Positions 34,734-45,025 of a DNA stretch of 64,000 nucleotides are shown here, one piece after another. Every line of letters begins with the position of its first letter. The stretch's first letter is position 1. Below the pieces are notes generated by a model. It was not told the DNA's origin, did not search any database, and saw only the letters and a list, made by a program, of their open reading frames with translations. This DNA comes from Epichloe hybrida (taxonomy: Eukaryota; Ascomycota; Sordariomycetes; Hypocreales; Clavicipitaceae), in the NCBI GenBank assembly GCA_019022495.1, contig JAFEKR010000014.1, forward strand, positions 248,001 to 312,000. Reading direction: 5' to 3'. Position numbers and translations under genes: made by a program.

Positions 34734-36102
34734 GATTACAAGCTTGAACCCGGCAAAGGACGGTGGGCGAGCACTGGGCCTGTAGAGTGAGCAGACTCGA
34801 TCAGATCCGAGATGGTCTGAAGTCTTTTCTTCTTCTCTCTTTTTTTTTTTTCTTTTTGACCGGAGGTAGGGTGGAGCCACAAGGCAGCTGGGGAATTCAG
34901 AAGACCAGTCGGTAGTGAGTTTGAGAGAGGAAGGACACGTCCCGAGACGGGGAAAATGCCGTTCAGATATTGTTACACCGTCAACCGAATCGTCCGTGTT
35001 TGATCGTCAGATGCGTGAAAACTTTCTAGTCGTAAGGGCGTGGATAAGAACGTAGCAGAGCGATGGCTCACGAGGATAGAGGAAGAAGTAGGGGAGAATG
35101 GATTAGACTCCGATCCTCATATCCAACCATGCAGCAACCAGGGAATTGGTGGTGGTGGCGAGAGAAGAAGCCGCCAGACACGGGATGCAGAGGCGGCTGA
35201 GGCACGAAACCTACCAGCGCTACCGAGGAGCGGTGGATTTTTGGAGCCGGCTCGTGTATATATGCCTTGTTCTGACTGCGGTCAAGGGCAGCTAGCAACA
35301 GCTCTAGCAACAGCTCTAGCAACAAACAGCTCAGGGGGCCAGATGCGGGCAGTTTCCAGCGTTTCCAGACGGCCACGACGAGGCGATGGAAGCGGCGATG
35401 GAAGCCGAGGGGGTGGAAATGCCTCCCCGTGTCAGAGCAGGCAACAGCTTCACAGGGAGCCGACGAGACGATGATGACGGTTCAGGGAGAGGGAGCTCAG
35501 CAGTGTCACGGCTGCCGGTCAATCAGTACTCGAGTAGTTCACGACCCGTGCTCATCCGTCGTCAAATGGTCGCAGCAGCGCACCAGAAGGATGATCTGCC
35601 TCAAGCCTGGGCAGCGCGCAGTGAGGGGAGAGCAAAGGAGGTCGAGGGCCGCCAAGGGAGAAGAGGGAAACGAGAGCAGTCCAACAAGCCGTGATCCTCC
35701 AGGAGAGGGTTTGTTGGGGGAGGCAGCAAAATTGCGACTTGTCGATGTGATAAATAAAAAAAATCCTGGCGACCGGGGGGAGGGCAGGGAGGGGCGGCGC
35801 ACTGGGGCCATGTGCCGCGATAATGGTAGCATCGGGCCAGATATGATTAGCCACTGCTTTCATTAGCCACTGCTCTGGCCAGACTGGCACCACTCCGGGG
35901 GGGGGCTCGGGGGGGGCAATCCGGGCGGGCAGCGCTGCTGGGACGCCCCTAATTCTGCCCGTGATTCTGCCCGTGATTCTGCAACTGGGTTCCACTCACC
36001 AGACGATCTGCTTGCATGTCTGATGTCTGGAAAAGCAGACACAATCAACAATCAATGCGAGCGATGGCAGGACCTGTTTACATGTAGGTCAATTGGCATT
36101 TG

Positions 36103-36186
36103 TGCTGCCTCCGCTGCTTCCGCTGCTTCCGCTGCTTCCGCTGCTTCTTCTGTCGCGCTTCATGCTTCATGCTTCATGCTTCATGC
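36103..36186. repeat. Two adjacent minisatellites (GCTGCTTCC; CTTCATG)
   Basis: At 36103-36150 there are about five copies of a 9-bp GCTGCTTCC unit. At about 36160-36186 there are four copies of a 7-bp CTTCATG unit. Confidence 0.9.
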
Positions 36187-36556
36187 GCCCCCTGCCCTCC
36201 TTCCTGCACCTGGAGTCCTGAGTTCCCCCCACGTCCATTCGTCCCCCCCCCCCCTGGGGCGCTGTGGTTGCCTGGTGGCTGAGCACAGTGTGCAAACTGT
36301 GCAAATATCACCATCCTCCTTCCATCCACTGCGGAGTAATACCGGAGCACTGCATCGTCACTTGACAGAACATGGATGCAACCAGCTGCGCCGAACCCGC
36401 CAGATCTGGCATCCTGCTCCTGTTGATGCATGTGGGAACCAACCATCTTCCGACGTCTTTTCGCTGACTGAAGTCGCCGTGGCAAGAGTGTCAAAAGTGT
36501 CAAGAGAATCCGACAGGAATGTCACCCTCCTCGCTACCCACAAACTACGAAAGTAC

Positions 36557-36619
36557 GAACTAGACGAACTAGACGAACTAGACGAACTAGACGAACTAGA
36601 CGAACTAGATGAACTACGA
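36557..36619. repeat. Minisatellite, 7 x 9 bp (GAACTAGAC)
   Basis: Six perfect copies and a seventh ending in GAT. Because the unit is a multiple of three, it yields a spurious Asp-Glu-Leu repeat ORF. Confidence 0.95.
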
Positions 36620-37569
36620 ACGGGTCCAACCGCCGCCCCGACCAGACGCTAGCTATGCTAGACTCCCAGACTCCCCTCAGACCAGACTCCAAAGTACGCC
36701 TCTTGTGCCACTATAAGACTTGGAGTGAATAGGGTACCCAGTTGCCGGGCGTGGCGGGCCTTTGCCATCATGACGGCAAGGTTTGCCAAGTGCGGTTCGA
36801 GTCTCAGTTTGTGGTGAAAGACTGGGATGATCATGTTTTGATCCATCTCATTCGCCATGGTGCAGCCCCCCGTGCCGCGTCATTAGACGTGAAAGGGGTA
36901 AATCTGCAAATCTACAGTAAATCTACGTACATACAGTGCGGTAACAAATCGACCCGACCTCACCCCCAAGTTCGCAGCCAGCAACCAGCAACCAGCAACC
37001 ATGCGACCCATGCGACGGGTACTCAAGGCATCGTCGTGGCTTCGGGAAACCGCAGCTTGCCGCGGCGACATGCAGGCCTTGTCAAGATCAGGTCCACCAC
37101 ACATGATGGCGCAAAGTTGGTTCACAAAAAGTAAAAGAAAGGGGTCCGAGATTCATTTCGGTGCACGAATCCGCTCATCATCCATGGCGTCCATGTCAGG
37201 TTGATGATCCGCGCAGGGGTAGGGGGGTAACAGGGTAACCAACCAACCCACCGTGGCGAGGATCCCCAGGACTCCCAGGACTCCAGGACTCAGCACTGAT
37301 GAGGGCAGCGAGGACCCCTTTTTCCGAATCCGAAGCGCCTGCTCCGTATCTCGAAAAGGTGGGTTGCAGTTCCTGTATTAATGCGATGACGCACGATACC
37401 GTTCCCCCGACCTGCATGTTCGGCGAAGGCATTCGACGTGGCAGCAAATGGGGACCGGAATCTCGTCCATCGTCCCAATTGCAAGCACCAACAAGCCATC
37501 CACAAGTGGCACAGCATTTGAATGTCTTCATGGCACGTTTCCGTTTGCCCCCGCCCCCATCTCTACATA

Positions 37570-37691
37570 CAGTGGGTGTCTACAGTGGATGTCTACAGTG
37601 GGTGTCTACAAGTGGGTGTCTACAAGTGGGTGTCTACAAGTGGGTGTCTACAAGTGGGTGTCTACAGTGGTCCCTACAGTGGTGTCTACAG
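37570..37691. repeat. Minisatellite with 13/14-bp unit (TACAAGTGGGTGTC)
   Basis: About eight units alternating between TACAGTGGGTGTC and TACAAGTGGGTGTC, with degenerate edges. No spacers, so not a CRISPR array. Confidence 0.92.
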
Positions 37692-38491
37692 CCGGCGCAT
37701 CTCCCCCTCACCGCATCAACTGTTCGCTGGTGAAGCTCATCATTCATCACGGCCCCGCCTTGCGAGAAGCTGTACACATACCCATCGTGCTCCTCTCAAG
37801 TAGACATTGACGCGGCACCATCTGCCCGCCAGCCAGACGCCAGCCAGACGCCAGCCAGACTCGGACAGTTGCATCAGGAATCACCCGTCCAAACCAGCTC
37901 GCCATGCTCGTTTGAAGCGCTGTGCAGCTGCATCATGCATGCTCATACATGTATGCTGTGCATCTTCTGACAGGCGACCCCTGCGATCGGGCCACGACCA
38001 TCGGCTCATGCGACCTTCTTGATCGGCTCCTGAAGCCGGCCCTTTTCCAAGCCGTGTCCGACAATTGTAACGATACACCAGCCATGTCGTGAACGGACTG
38101 TGCCGTAATGGACTTGGGCACGAGTTTCCATCTCGTCTAGGCATAGAAGAGAGGCGAATCGGCTTCTTGTTCGACACGGTAACTTAACATGCGCCGAGTA
38201 TGTCTAAATGTATTCAACAGGCCAACTACAGAGTACCAAGCTTTTTATCACACGCGGAACATCCATCTATCTATTGGGTACCTGCTCACCAAGGACATGT
38301 TCAATCCCAGCCCTTTTATCTACGCACAAACTAACAAAACACGATTGCGCCATCCATCAAGCAACTTCTCCGTACAGGGTAGTCTTTGCTCAACCCGGTG
38401 CAACCAACCATCCACATAACCAAGAGTCTGACATCTATCCAACCAACATGGACCATGCAAGCCAACCATTAAGATTCTGCATGACGAGGAT

Positions 38492-40210
38492 TCACACTGA
38501 GCCCTCGCTTGCTAGAACATTTCTCGTCTGGATGACAAATCCTGCGCTCGCAGGTTCGTCCCCACCGGCCCTTACGCACATGATGTAGTGCAGATCAGCA
38601 TCATCTGCCGCTTCGGGGGGAGCTTCCCTCCGATGGATGGAAATCTCAAGTTGGTGACCCACGTCTTCGTAGCCTTGCCGCGCAAGCATGTTGACAAGAT
38701 CCAGCTTGAAAGACCGTGAGGATGTGAACGGCCTATGCGGCTGGGCCGTCAGGGCCACCGCGCGGAGTTGCACCATGGGAAGAGGACGCGTGATGGGATT
38801 ATCGGACGTATATATCATGCCCTGCGGCCAACTCGGAGAGTCAAACCCCCGATTCGCAAGATTCTGCTCATTCACCTCCACATAGTGGGCCTCTTCGTCC
38901 AGCTCCGGACGGATTCTTCTCGGCTGGTGACGATCATACGGCTTGACGGCGGTCCTCATGGGCAGAGCAAACTGCGGTCCGCCAAGACCTGTCCAGAATT
39001 TCGAAGACCGCAGCCACCCGTTGTTTTGGGCGATTTCCTGGGTGAGCAGCGATAATATGGACCAGGCAGATGGGTACGGATTCTCGGCACCCGCCGCGTT
39101 GACGTACTGTTTTCTCATGACTTGGTGGGTTTTGAGACCGAGTTCATTGCAGAGCATGACGCGCATAATTCTCCTTACCCCCATGATGGCAGCTCTCAGT
39201 GTGCCGCACCCATCCGGAACCCAGTCCCGGAGATGCAGGCCGCTTTGGAAAGGCATCCTGATGTCCGGCTCGCAGACGTCGAGATCATTTCTGTCCACGC
39301 CCTCGTCCTGCGTGCTCATGACGTGTCCAACCTGGTTTCTGAGCGTGTTCATCAACCACATGACGCTCAGGTATCCCGAATCCTTGACATCGGGCTGCTG
39401 CGTGACATCCTGCACGAAGTAGTGGAACGTGTTGGCCATTCCCAGGGCATTCCAGAACTCCATCCAGAAGTGTACGCACGACTTGACTCGTTCGCCCTTG
39501 AAGTCGCCGTCTCCGCAGTCGAAGATGTACAAGTGGCCCGCGGACCGGTCAAAGATGGTCATGCCCCATTGGGAAGTGGTGCCGTACAGGACAGGAACGA
39601 CCACGTAGCGCCTTGTCCATAGCTTGACCTTGCATTGCTCGGTGCCGCGGATGTCCCTGCCGTCGCTGAATCTCCCCAACTTGGTGGGCATGTCGAACCT
39701 GTCGTTCCACTGCTCCTCGAAAGTGTTGGGCCTCGTCCTGGGTGGACAGTTGACGGGCACACCGCGGACTTGGTACGGTTCGAAAAATGTCATGCTGTTG
39801 TGCATCCCATATGATATGATTCGGAGCAGCGAGCCCATCTCGGGAACACTCAACCCGTTCTGGGAGGACTTGAGGGTCCTGTGGAAGAGGGTATGCACGG
39901 TAGCCAGGTGGATGTGCCATGGCGTCCCGAAGTATGCACGATTGTTGTTGTCGAAGGGCGGCATGGGCTCCAGGTTGCGATATACGCCCTCGCTCCTGTC
40001 ACACAGCTCTCGATGAAGTCGTTCGCTGGCCGCCGCATCCATGCCGTTGACGGGGGCGGCGATGCGAGCAGACTGGAGCTGCGTGGCAGCATACTCGCTC
40101 GGCCACTTGCGTCGAGGGAGGAACTGAGGGAGTTGGATATGGTCGTTGATGGGTTCATAAGAGGGGTGGAACCCGCCGTCGTTGAGAGTCACACGGCCTA
40201 GGATGGCCAT
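38492..40210 (-). CDS. C48 (Ulp1/SENP)-fold protein, predicted catalytically dead
   Basis: Single-exon frame, 572 aa from the ATG at 40210. A start at 40267 would add a Phe/Pro repeat read from a TTTCCA microsatellite that ends in a TTTGCAG acceptor-like site, so it is rejected. The middle (about 200-290) has the spacing of Ulp1-type cysteine proteases. QWGMTIFDR sits where H-W-x-L-x-x-x-D is expected. The Asp of IFDCGDGD lies 17 residues after the His position, as in Ulp1. QPDVKDSG matches Q-P-x-x-x-D-C-G, with Cys replaced by Ser 6 residues after Gln. So Asp and Gln are kept while His is Gln and Cys is Ser. The rest is unlike SUMO proteases I know. A TATATA lies about 140 bp upstream. Function unknown. 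Confidence 0.65.
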   Translation of the reverse strand: MAILGRVTLNDGGFHPSYEPINDHIQLPQFLPRRKWPSEYAATQLQSARIAAPVNGMDAAASERLHRELCDRSEGVYRNLEPMPPFDNNNRAYFGTPWHIHLATVHTLFHRTLKSSQNGLSVPEMGSLLRIISYGMHNSMTFFEPYQVRGVPVNCPPRTRPNTFEEQWNDRFDMPTKLGRFSDGRDIRGTEQCKVKLWTRRYVVVPVLYGTTSQWGMTIFDRSAGHLYIFDCGDGDFKGERVKSCVHFWMEFWNALGMANTFHYFVQDVTQQPDVKDSGYLSVMWLMNTLRNQVGHVMSTQDEGVDRNDLDVCEPDIRMPFQSGLHLRDWVPDGCGTLRAAIMGVRRIMRVMLCNELGLKTHQVMRKQYVNAAGAENPYPSAWSILSLLTQEIAQNNGWLRSSKFWTGLGGPQFALPMRTAVKPYDRHQPRRIRPELDEEAHYVEVNEQNLANRGFDSPSWPQGMIYTSDNPITRPLPMVQLRAVALTAQPHRPFTSSRSFKLDLVNMLARQGYEDVGHQLEISIHRREAPPEAADDADLHYIMCVRAGGDEPASAGFVIQTRNVLASEGSV

Positions 40211-41948
40211 TGTATACCAAGCTGCAAATGGAAATGGAAATGGAAACAGAAATGGAAATGGAGCCACGAGCGATGGATGAAGCGGATATGGATCGGGATA
40301 AAGTAAAAACAGGACTTGTTACGTGGGCATGTCCGGAACGAGATGCAGCAACTATATATCCCGGGCATTCTCGTGACGGCACTGTTCAAAGCATCTGCAG
40401 AGGGAATCGTGAAGGAAGACTGTGTTTGTCCGACTAGAAGCAGAAAGAGTGAATTACGCAGTGAATCATCCGCGAGCAGATGGTCGAGACATTCAGGCGC
40501 GGCATCTGGGTCAAGTTCATGTGTACTGCATTACTTGTCTGTTGTAGCTTTGTCAAAGCCGAGACAAAGGATCTCATTGTGAAATTTATCAGCGACAGAA
40601 AGAAGAAAGGGAGAAGATAAGAAGAAGAGAGGGAGAAAAGAAGAAGAAGAAAGGAAGAGAAGAGGAAGAATAAAAAGGAAAAGTAGAAGAAGAAAAAGAA
40701 GAGGAGAAAAGAAGAAAAAGAAGAGGAGAAAAAGCCCTGAATGATAGGAAAGACCAGCAAGGCGATGCCATATTCATTCATTGGCTTCAGACGAAGTCGA
40801 AGTTGTAAAAGCGTGAATAAGCGATGGCCAACAAAAGGGGTCCGTCCGTGCGGCGTGTCGTCGGACGCATCTTTTTTTTTTTGTCTCTTGCAGTGATTGA
40901 TCCGCGGATGCTTGGCTCGGGTATGCATGCGTCTGCGCTTTTGTTCGAGGGGCATCTGGGCTATGTTCTGCGTACGGACACGACATGGTACAATGGAGAT
41001 TGAAGACGGAAGGAGGCGTTTGATGGCGGCCGACTCCCGAGCGAGTTCCGACGCGCCCCCTTTATTATGTATGTACGGATTATGTACAGCATCATTAATT
41101 TACCCAATCATTTTGTACCGGCACCAGCCACAGCGGGGCAATCCAGCTCCGAGCCGTCTCAACATGTACGTGCCAACGGACGTCCGCCCGGGTATCACTT
41201 CCACCTCAGCTCACGTTGCTCAGGATGCGGCTCGTGCAAAAAAAAGGCACCATCCCGGCCAGGTACGTCGAATATCGCCAAATGCTCATGCTCACAAACA
41301 TCCCAGCGGGCGGCCGCATCCCGGTTAACACTGCGAGGACAAGCCACGGTTCGGCAGCGCGACGACGACGATGGCGCCTCGCGGGCGAGAAGACTACGCA
41401 ATCGCTGCTATCAAATGCTGGCGGCGCACGCAACGAGAGAGACGCGCTTCCCTAGAGCCCCTGGAGCGAGAATGACTGACCCCGACGGAATGGAGATCCT
41501 TGCCGCCATCAAGCAAACGTCCTTTTTTCTCTTGCCTCTCTCTCCGCCGAGTCCCGAGTCGAGTCCCGACAATTCTCACTCCCACATCTGCTTGCCGCAC
41601 TTGCCAGCTCCAGCGCCCCCACCTGTCATGCCCATTCCACGTCATGTGACTTGACACCTGGGAAGTGAAGCTGGGTGGTGGGCACTGGTGGCCCTGGTGG
41701 GCAGCAATGGCGCCACAGTGACGACTTGTCTGGAGCACGCAAAAGACAACAACATTGCCTCCGCTTCCGCTGGACCCCCCCCCCCTCCCAAAATATTCTT
41801 CACCCAAAACATCCCACCACCCTCTCTCTCGCCCATCGCCGTTCAAACGCGTTTCAACAACACTTGCATCTCGCTCCGTCGCTGTCGCAAACCATAATTC
41901 TATCGCACGTCGACGTCGACGTCCTTTTCGACCCCATTATCAACCAAA
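40211..41948. other. Intergenic: divergent promoters, purine-rich tract
   Basis: Contains the TTTCCA/TGGAAA repeat next to the C48-like start (40222-40262), a GA-rich microsatellite at 40600-40735, and the CT-rich leader of the H2A.Z gene (about 41820-41945). ORFs here (for example 173 codons, minus, 40434-40955, poly-Phe/Ser) come from low-complexity DNA. Confidence 0.6.
40600..40735. repeat. Purine-only (GAA/GAG)n tract
   Basis: About 135 bp almost entirely A and G on the plus strand, made of AAGAAG, AGGAAG and GAGGAG units. Confidence 0.9.
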
Positions 41949-42943
41949 ATGCCTGGCGGCAAAGGAAAGTCTTCCGGTGGTAAGAGCTCCGGAGGCAAGA
42001 CGAGCGCCGAGGGCCACAAGAAACAGCAGAGCCACTCGGCCCGGGCTGGTCTTCAGGTAAGAAAACTTGAAATTCCCATTAGCTCCCTGAAGTTGCGAAC
42101 TTTGAGCAGCCCGGTTCTTGTCAATGGACTCCGATGGACTGGCTATTGCGCGCCCGACTCCAGCTGTTACGATTCGACATCTGCTTCCAGACGCGTTTCC
42201 CACGGCCCTGCTATCCCTTCGCGCCGATTACCGCGCAACGAAACTTGGCTCAACGCGTCATTTGGCCCAATGCTTTGTTTGCGCAACCCACAACATTGAT
42301 CATCGCGGATGTTGGGGATGCGCGCCTCACCTCGCCCTAACACACACACCTCCACGCACCATGGCGCTGCTCGATGCCAACGAGTCGTCTTCTCCTCCAA
42401 CTGTCGTGGGCTACATGTGACGCCGAAGAAGAGGGGTTCGATTCACGGACGCGCGAAACCAAGACATGACGCGACTGGTCCGGCTCTTCATGGCTCAATC
42501 AAGATCAAGGGAGGAACCGGGGACACATTGCTAACATTACTTGCCCACAGTTCCCATGCGGCCGTGTCAAGCGTTTCCTCAAGCAAAACACCCAGAACAA
42601 GATGCGTGTCGGTGCCAAGGCTGCTGTATACGTCACCGCCGTTTTAGAGTACCTGACGGCCGAAGTCCTTGAATTGGCTGGCGTAAGTCCCTGCACCTCC
42701 AGCAATGTTATCTGTGCCGCCGACGCTAACAAAACGTCCTCCTCTCTACAGAACGCGGCCAAGGATCTCAAGGTCAAGCGCATCACTCCCCGTCATCTGC
42801 AGCTGGCGATTCGTGGCGACGAAGAGTTGGACACGTTGATCCGCGCTACCATTGCTTTTGGTGGTGTCCTGCCACACATCAACCGAGCGCTGCTACTCAA
42901 AGTCGAGCAAAAGAAGAAGAAGGTGCTATCCATCGAGGTGTAA
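41949..42943 (+). CDS. Histone variant H2A.Z
   Basis: Three exons: 41949-42056, 42551-42682, 42752-42943 (143 aa, phase 0 at both joins). A Gly/Lys-rich tail ([17 protein letters not shown]) precedes the H2A fold: [59 protein letters not shown], and the H2A.Z-type docking region [15 protein letters not shown]. It replaces H2A in nucleosomes near promoters and is deposited by SWR1-type remodelers. Intron 1 is 494 bp, the longest in the window; it carries no second gene that I can see. Confidence 0.96.
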
Positions 42944-43581
42944 ATCTGGCTTAGGGGTTGTCTCTTGTGGGTTTTCACTTTTGATTCTTTGATGATTCGG
43001 GGTTTTCAGGTCGAGGAGTGCTTTTTTGTGTGTTTACGGACCAGGGAAATTCGCGCGAAATGACATGTTTACGAGTTTGGAGAGCCGCGGGCGACCACGC
43101 GCGGTCAAGGGAAGGACCCCTGACTTGGGAGCACATCATCTCTTGAGAAGCTGTAAAGCCATGGCGAGGTTGAGACAGTCGTGACGTGACGCAAGGCACG
43201 ACCGAGCCTTGGTGAGCGCGATGGACTCCCTTGACAGCCACCCCCCTCTCCCCCCCCTTCTGTGCGTTGATATCTTTGGGAGGTTACGTGTACAAGTAGT
43301 AATATAGGTTCTGGTCAACTGGATGATGGAGTGAGCTGTAGCATACGTATGCTACAGCCAAATATGCGATGCGATGAGTCCTACCTGGTCTTGGATAGAC
43401 GCTATTCTCTACTTGCCCGTATTCATTTATTCATCGTGGGATGGCTTCTTCCGCTTGTGTGCTGTGCTGACTCGGCTCACGGCAGCAGCAACACCAGGCC
43501 AACGCGAGGTTCATGCGTCACACGTTGTTTGCGGCCCATGCCAGCCTCCCCCATCTCATCTCACCTCACCTCGCCTTCACC
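42944..43581. other. Intergenic between convergent genes
   Basis: 3' regions of H2A.Z and the cysteine-rich gene. Holds a C7-8 run at about 43248 and a perfect 24-bp palindrome at 43335-43358. No gene seen. Confidence 0.6.
43335..43358. repeat. Perfect 24-bp palindrome (arm GCTGTAGCATAC)
   Basis: GCTGTAGCATAC is followed directly by its exact reverse complement. It lies between the 3' ends of convergent genes; no loop bases. Confidence 0.95.
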
Positions 43582-44337
43582 TCATGCCCACTGTTCGAAT
43601 GCCATCGTGGCTGGTGGCACACCATCCTCCTGCTCGCCTCCAGGGCCGTGGCCAGCCGCGGCACACGCTCTCAAAGCCATGTACCTCTGGTGCAAGCACT
43701 GACTCGGATAGTCGCAATCGATGGAACAGTCATGGTTCCTGCTGCTGCTGCTGCTGCTGCTCCCGGCATCGCGTCTCCGGAAACGCCCAACCTCTCTCCT
43801 CCACTCCGTCCAGGCCCTCCACCCATCGTAGTCGAATTCTATGCCGCAGACGCTCCTCCCGCCGTGAAGGGCCACGCGCGCGTCGCCGCACCGCCCGGCG
43901 TGCCACAGGCAGAAGTGGTGACCGCACGAGAGACAGCGGCGCGTGACGGCGACGTTGTACCGCCGGCCGCAGCAGTGGCAGGTCCATGTCCAGGGGAGCG
44001 GGGCAGGCGGCGGCGGCGGCGGCAGCGGACAGTCTGGCGACGCGCAGACGTACGATGTCGGCGGCGAGGAGACAAGGTTCGGAGAAGACTGGGCTCGCGA
44101 GGGCGACGACGACGCTGGTGGTGAGGAGCGCGGCGGCGCGGACGGGGGAGGCATCGCTTGCTTTGCGCTTTCGTCGGGTGAAAAGAACGAGGCGGGCGAT
44201 TCGGTTCTTGCAAAGGCTGGGTCGGAGAGAAGTCTGTCTGTAGGGACTTTTCTCTGCAAAGTACGGGGGTTCAATGTCCGAGGATGAGAGTGAAGACGGA
44301 TGTTGAGCGGGCGAAAGGATGGCGAAGGAGGGAACAT
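43582..44337 (-). CDS. Cysteine-rich, zinc-binding-like fungal protein
   Basis: Single-exon 251-aa frame. The first 90 residues are Ser/Pro-rich and disordered; an internal Met near residue 62 could be the true start. The ordered part has closely paired cysteines: WTCHCCGRRYNVAVTRRCLSCGHHFC, then VCGIEFDYDGWRAWTEWRR, and finally CSIDCDYPSQC. This set (TRRCL, EFDYxGWxxWxxWRR, CDYPSxC) recalls a Cys-rich family in many ascomycetes with no assigned function. Spacing suggests one or two zinc sites. A Ser7 run comes from a GCT-type trinucleotide repeat at about 43737-43762. Confidence 0.75.
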   Translation of the reverse strand: MFPPSPSFRPLNIRLHSHPRTLNPRTLQRKVPTDRLLSDPAFARTESPASFFSPDESAKQAMPPPSAPPRSSPPASSSPSRAQSSPNLVSSPPTSYVCASPDCPLPPPPPPAPLPWTWTCHCCGRRYNVAVTRRCLSCGHHFCLWHAGRCGDARVALHGGRSVCGIEFDYDGWRAWTEWRREVGRFRRRDAGSSSSSSSRNHDCSIDCDYPSQCLHQRYMALRACAAAGHGPGGEQEDGVPPATMAFEQWA

Positions 44338-45025
44338 GGGACCCGAGGATCGAGAGACCGATGACGCTTCAAGGGACGGAACTTGCTTGCAGAGATGGAA
44401 GTCTTATTGGCGGAAGTTGGGCGTGGTGAACAGCAAGTGAGTTTTGGTCGTCGATGCTCACGGGCCGCGCTGCACAGCTGCGCTACGTCTCATTGAACGC
44501 GGTTTGGTCTCTGGTTATGGTTCTCGTGCATCTAGAGCTCGGGGGGATGATGTTTTCGCTGCGCGTTTGTCTTGGGCCCTTTTTTCTTCATGTGCATGGA
44601 CGGACTGTGAATCGGGGGCCGGGTTCTTGCTATTGCCCTCTTTGTGGTTCATGCACGCTTTGCTAGACGTTGGATTGATTTCTTGATTCCCGGACGTAGA
44701 ACTGTCGTGGCACGGATCTTGGCTCCCGTCGTGGATTGTTTGATTCATCGGCTGGCTTAAGTTTCCGATGACTTGACGGGGAAGCTTGCGCTCTGCTTGT
44801 GCTTGTAGCTGGGACGCGTCTGGATGGGGAACGACGGGCTGTCAAGACGAATTACTTGACGTTTTGCCATGATCGGGCCATGTTTATGACTAGAATTCGA
44901 GCCCGTTATTGTGGGTTTTTTAAACAATAGAATGCAGAGTATACGAGCTTAGACGAGGGCCCATTGTCTTCATCACTCGACATGCCGAATCCCGAAAAAA
45001 ATTGAAACAGAGTTTCACTCGAGAG
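44338..45025. other. Intergenic, divergent promoters
   Basis: Between the cysteine-rich gene (minus) and the DUF3716-like gene (plus). Two overlapping ORFs of 70-80 codons at 44444-44686 have no motifs. No gene seen. Confidence 0.5.

Larger units (their letters stand above)
34734..38491. other. Gene-poor, minisatellite-rich 3.7-kb region
   Basis: No supported gene. Short tandem repeats are frequent (listed separately). The Pin4 promoter occupies the left end, with a T10-11 run at about 34840. ORFs up to 209 codons are built from the repeats (for example a poly-Asp-Glu-Leu run at 36557) and are not called. Confidence 0.6.

Noticed and set aside
36023..36652. 209-codon ORF with Ala-Ser and Asp-Glu-Leu repeats
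   Set aside because: Produced by 9-bp minisatellites whose unit length is a multiple of three.
36785..36815. GGTTCGAGTC, a tRNA B-box-like motif (similar one at 42434)
   Set aside because: No matching acceptor stem, A-box or anticodon arm at the right distances in either place.
37570..37691. Regular repeats resembling a CRISPR array
   Set aside because: Units of 13-14 bp are contiguous with no unique spacers, and the DNA is eukaryotic.
40211..40267. Upstream start of the C48-like protein adding MAPFPFLFPFPF
   Set aside because: Encoded by a TTTCCA microsatellite and ends at a TTTGCAG acceptor-like site, so it is probably 5'-UTR or intron.
40434..40955. 173-codon Phe/Ser-rich minus ORF
   Set aside because: Reads through the purine-only (GAA)n tract; no complexity.
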